DNA of 64,000 bases from Himantopus leucocephalus (lineage: Eukaryota > Chordata > Aves > Charadriiformes > Recurvirostridae): contig RSEF01000021.1 of NCBI GenBank assembly GCA_003993805.1, positions 4,865,267-4,929,266 on the forward strand, read 5' to 3'. This document shows, piece after piece, positions 61,711-64,000 of the stretch; the first letter of the stretch is position 1; each line of letters begins with the position of its first letter. The translations under genes and the position numbers were made by a program. The notes under the pieces were generated by a model. The model saw only the letters and a program-made list of their open reading frames with translations. It was not told the DNA's origin and searched no databases.

Positions 61711-64000
61711 AGCCCTGATGCTAACAGTGGTCTCTTGCCCTTTTAACCCATAAATCTAAATAGTTCAATTTCCATATGCAATACCAGAGGTGCTCTCCCC
61801 AGCCTGTATATGGGGAAGCTGAATCATGCACAGGTTAGTGCCTACATTTCCAAGGGCCATGCAAGCGTACCGAACACTGCGCGGATCCCTGATGTGAAAG
61901 GAAATAAATGCACGTGGGCCCTCAGAAAGTATGTTGTCTGGCTAAGCCAAGTTAAACATCCCAAATAAAAAAAACTGCATTTGAAAACAGGTTGGAGAAA
62001 GCAATGTGGGTTATCCTCAGCAGAGAAAAGGGCCCAGACACCTGACTGCCAGCCCACAGCATTCACTACTCTACGCCACAAGCGAACAGAGCCAGAATAT
62101 TCAGGACGATTATCCTGAAGTGCAGGCTATGGTTTTGATTCTGAAGTTACAAATCAGGTTTTCTTAATGAAACACTCGAGTTTGCACAGTTATGTTTTAG
62201 CTTTAGATGTCTCTCTGTCCACAGGAACATGCAGCAGGACTGCTGCCAACTGACACCTCAAAATATGACGTCTATTACATTGGGTGGTATATTCAGTGGT
62301 AATAAATAGCAACCATCCAAAGCAAAATCTTTCTCTCCAAATGCCCAGTGCCTTGCCACAGAAGTGCATGGTTAGTAGCCACCTAATATGATCCCCAATG
62401 CCAATCCACAGAGGAGCCCCAACTACCCAAGTTCATTACGCTCTTCAGTGTCAGCCAGCTCCATCCAGACAGAGAACAAACCTTTCGAAAAACAATCATC
62501 CACTGAGATGACATTAAAGAGTTCCAACAAATTAAGGGCAACTTCTCTGGAGTACAATTTAAAACATCCAAGCAACTTAAAGCGGGAGTGCAATCCTCAC
62601 CACAAAGAATTCTGCACTGTGTATGTTTCCAATTGATTTTCCTTGTCAGCGCCGAGAGACCTCCCCAGGTGGAGGCTGGTCTCCAAACATGGGAAATCAC
62701 TGAAGCAACTGATACCTAGACTTTATTATGTATTGAACGCATGTGTGGTCTTTACTATACCGCTACTAAAGTTACAAAGCCAGATTCCTCCCTGGCTTAC
62801 ATCTTGGATCCCCCAAAGCTGGAGAGGGTTCATGTGGGGCAGATGTCTAGGCAACAGAGCATGACTATCCCAGTTGAAGCTGCCACCTGCAACAAACATG
62901 AACATTTGGGTCACTTCCTTTCACACAGTATCTCCTACTTTTCCAGCAACAGCCCCTCTGCTTTACCCACTCTAGGTGTACTTGGGACCTTGTTTCCCAA
63001 AGCAGCCAGAGCCAGCAAACAGCAGGACAGGTGAGAAACTTGATCACAGGCTGGAATCATCTTGCTTCTGTTGTGGGGTAAAGATCTGAATCCTAGATTT
63101 TTCTGTATTTTTGGAGTAGTCCTGGCTTTGCTTCCTAGTGGGATTTGACACTTCATCACTCAGCTCCTCTTTTCAGTGCACTTGAATCCCAGGTAAAGGC
63201 GGGGGTGAGAATTCACATTGCCTGTGTACCCTTATGTACCAAGCAAAAATATTCTACCAGCAATGTGTCCTGTTACCCTGTTAATGAGGGTGGAATTGTA
63301 CACGATACAAGACAGACTTTGTTCTTCAGATACAGTACTCACACAAAAAACATTTTTCAGACTCCTCTGTTCTTCCCTCTCTCTTACTTTGCTGCATGTT
63401 TCGCTCTTGTTTCTAGAGCTTGGCGTGATAAGGAGTCCAGGGTATTATTAGTAGTCCCACCACAACAACAAAATTACTCTCAAGAGGGAAGTTTTTCAGC
63501 ATCATACTGCTAAGGGAAAAGCACAGTAACTTGTAGAGCATATAATTTCAAATATCCTTTAACCATACTTTTTTTTAGATTCTGTAGTGGTTTAAAGACA
63601 ATAGCAGAGACATCAATGGGAGAACTAAATCCTCCCAAAGCAAGGATGATTTCTGCCCTCTGCACACACCAGTGGAGAGAAATGCTTACCAGCTTCATAG
63701 AATTACTTCTGCTGAACTTATTTCTGAGAAGTCCATCACAGTGAGACTTCAAAAAACCAGATCCACATTGCTGATGCAAACAAGTGCTGATCCATAGACT
63801 TCCAGCCCTGAATTACCAACTCATGAATTTCAAGCCAAAAATGTTTTAAGGAATCACATTGTTAATTTTGGAATTTAGAAAAAAAACAGACCATATGTAT
63901 TATATTTTTATTCAGAATTAAAAAGTTCACTGTGCCTGCAAAAACCTCAGCAGTGGTGTTTGGAGCTGCACCTCAAGGACAGCCCTGCCACCAAAAAAAA

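Larger units (their letters stand above)
38078..64000 (-). other. Upstream SAMD11 intron(s) or 5' flank, no certain exon
   Basis: In human the exon before the 179-bp exon is 72 bp and encodes a peptide that begins MSKGILQVHPP (from memory), with SAND-like exons upstream. I read this 26 kb for the antisense of that peptide, especially its CDCPGC core, and did not find it. The stretch is therefore intron, 5' flank, or both. It holds an orphan exon-like segment (38623-38735), N-flanked duplications (41449-41800, 56326-56759), a filled gap (51766-51806), MIR-like remnants, a fossil CR1 (60150-61710), and AT-rich blocks at 40370-40560, 44180-44330 and 57620-57860. Open frames at 49012-49692 and 53326-53994 have no recognisable homology. 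I see nothing I can name in 46000-48000, 58000-60100 or 61720-64000. Confidence 0.6.

Noticed and set aside
62383..62700. Trp/Cys-rich minus-strand open frame resembling retroelement debris
   Set aside because: No catalytic motif or terminal repeat could be seen, so I could not assign it to a transposon family.
1..64000. CRISPR arrays, bacterial operons, tRNA or rRNA genes, endogenous virus
   Set aside because: No regularly spaced repeats, no ribosome-binding-site-led gene strings, no cloverleaf or rRNA core, and no paired long terminal repeats were noticed.

Overview
The window is nuclear vertebrate DNA, almost certainly from a bird. Two young CR1 LINE 3' ends of avian type (9465-9765 on the minus strand, 25015-25290 on the plus strand) and at least one much older CR1 copy point to a sauropsid. 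Ordinary open frames are short and without recognisable homology, and the only convincing coding sequence is split by canonical splice sites. I see no bacterial or viral gene set, operon or CRISPR array.

The only gene I can support is SAMD11 (sterile alpha motif domain containing 11), read on the minus strand. Three consecutive internal coding exons are visible: 38077-37899 (179 bp), 27355-27305 (51 bp) and 5864-5740 (125 bp). All have GT/AG borders, and their phases join into one frame. The joined peptide matches the linker of human SAMD11, as I recall it, between its N-terminal SAND-like part and its C-terminal SAM domain: an NRGRLAEKRT start, an acidic serine-rich stretch, HISIMKRR, the THWDLNISFRET block, and LVMPETQSRCEF. 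SAMD11 is a photoreceptor-enriched nuclear repressor linked to Polycomb complexes. Its SAM-domain exons should lie before base 1 and its first exons after base 38077, possibly beyond base 64000.

Layout. 1-5739: start of the intron after the 125-bp exon, with a strand-asymmetric C-rich tract at 2820-3420. 5865-27304: a 21.4-kb intron with two CR1 pieces, an old CR1 tail, tandem duplications around single N bases (about 15.4-15.7 kb) and candidate conserved regulatory blocks. 27356-37898: a 10.5-kb intron with two AT-rich, homeodomain-motif-rich blocks (about 30.4-30.7 and 36.4-36.7 kb). 38078-64000: upstream intron or 5' flank with no certain exon, an orphan exon-like segment (38623-38735), more N-flanked duplications (41.4-41.8 and 56.3-56.8 kb), ancient SINE-like relics, and a 1.5-kb fossil of CR1 ORF2 and 3' UTR (60150-61710).

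I found no undescribed multi-gene system. The most useful follow-ups are the TAATTA-rich intronic blocks as candidate SAMD11 enhancers, the orphan exon, the unlocated first coding exon, and the N-flanked duplications, which look like assembly artefacts.
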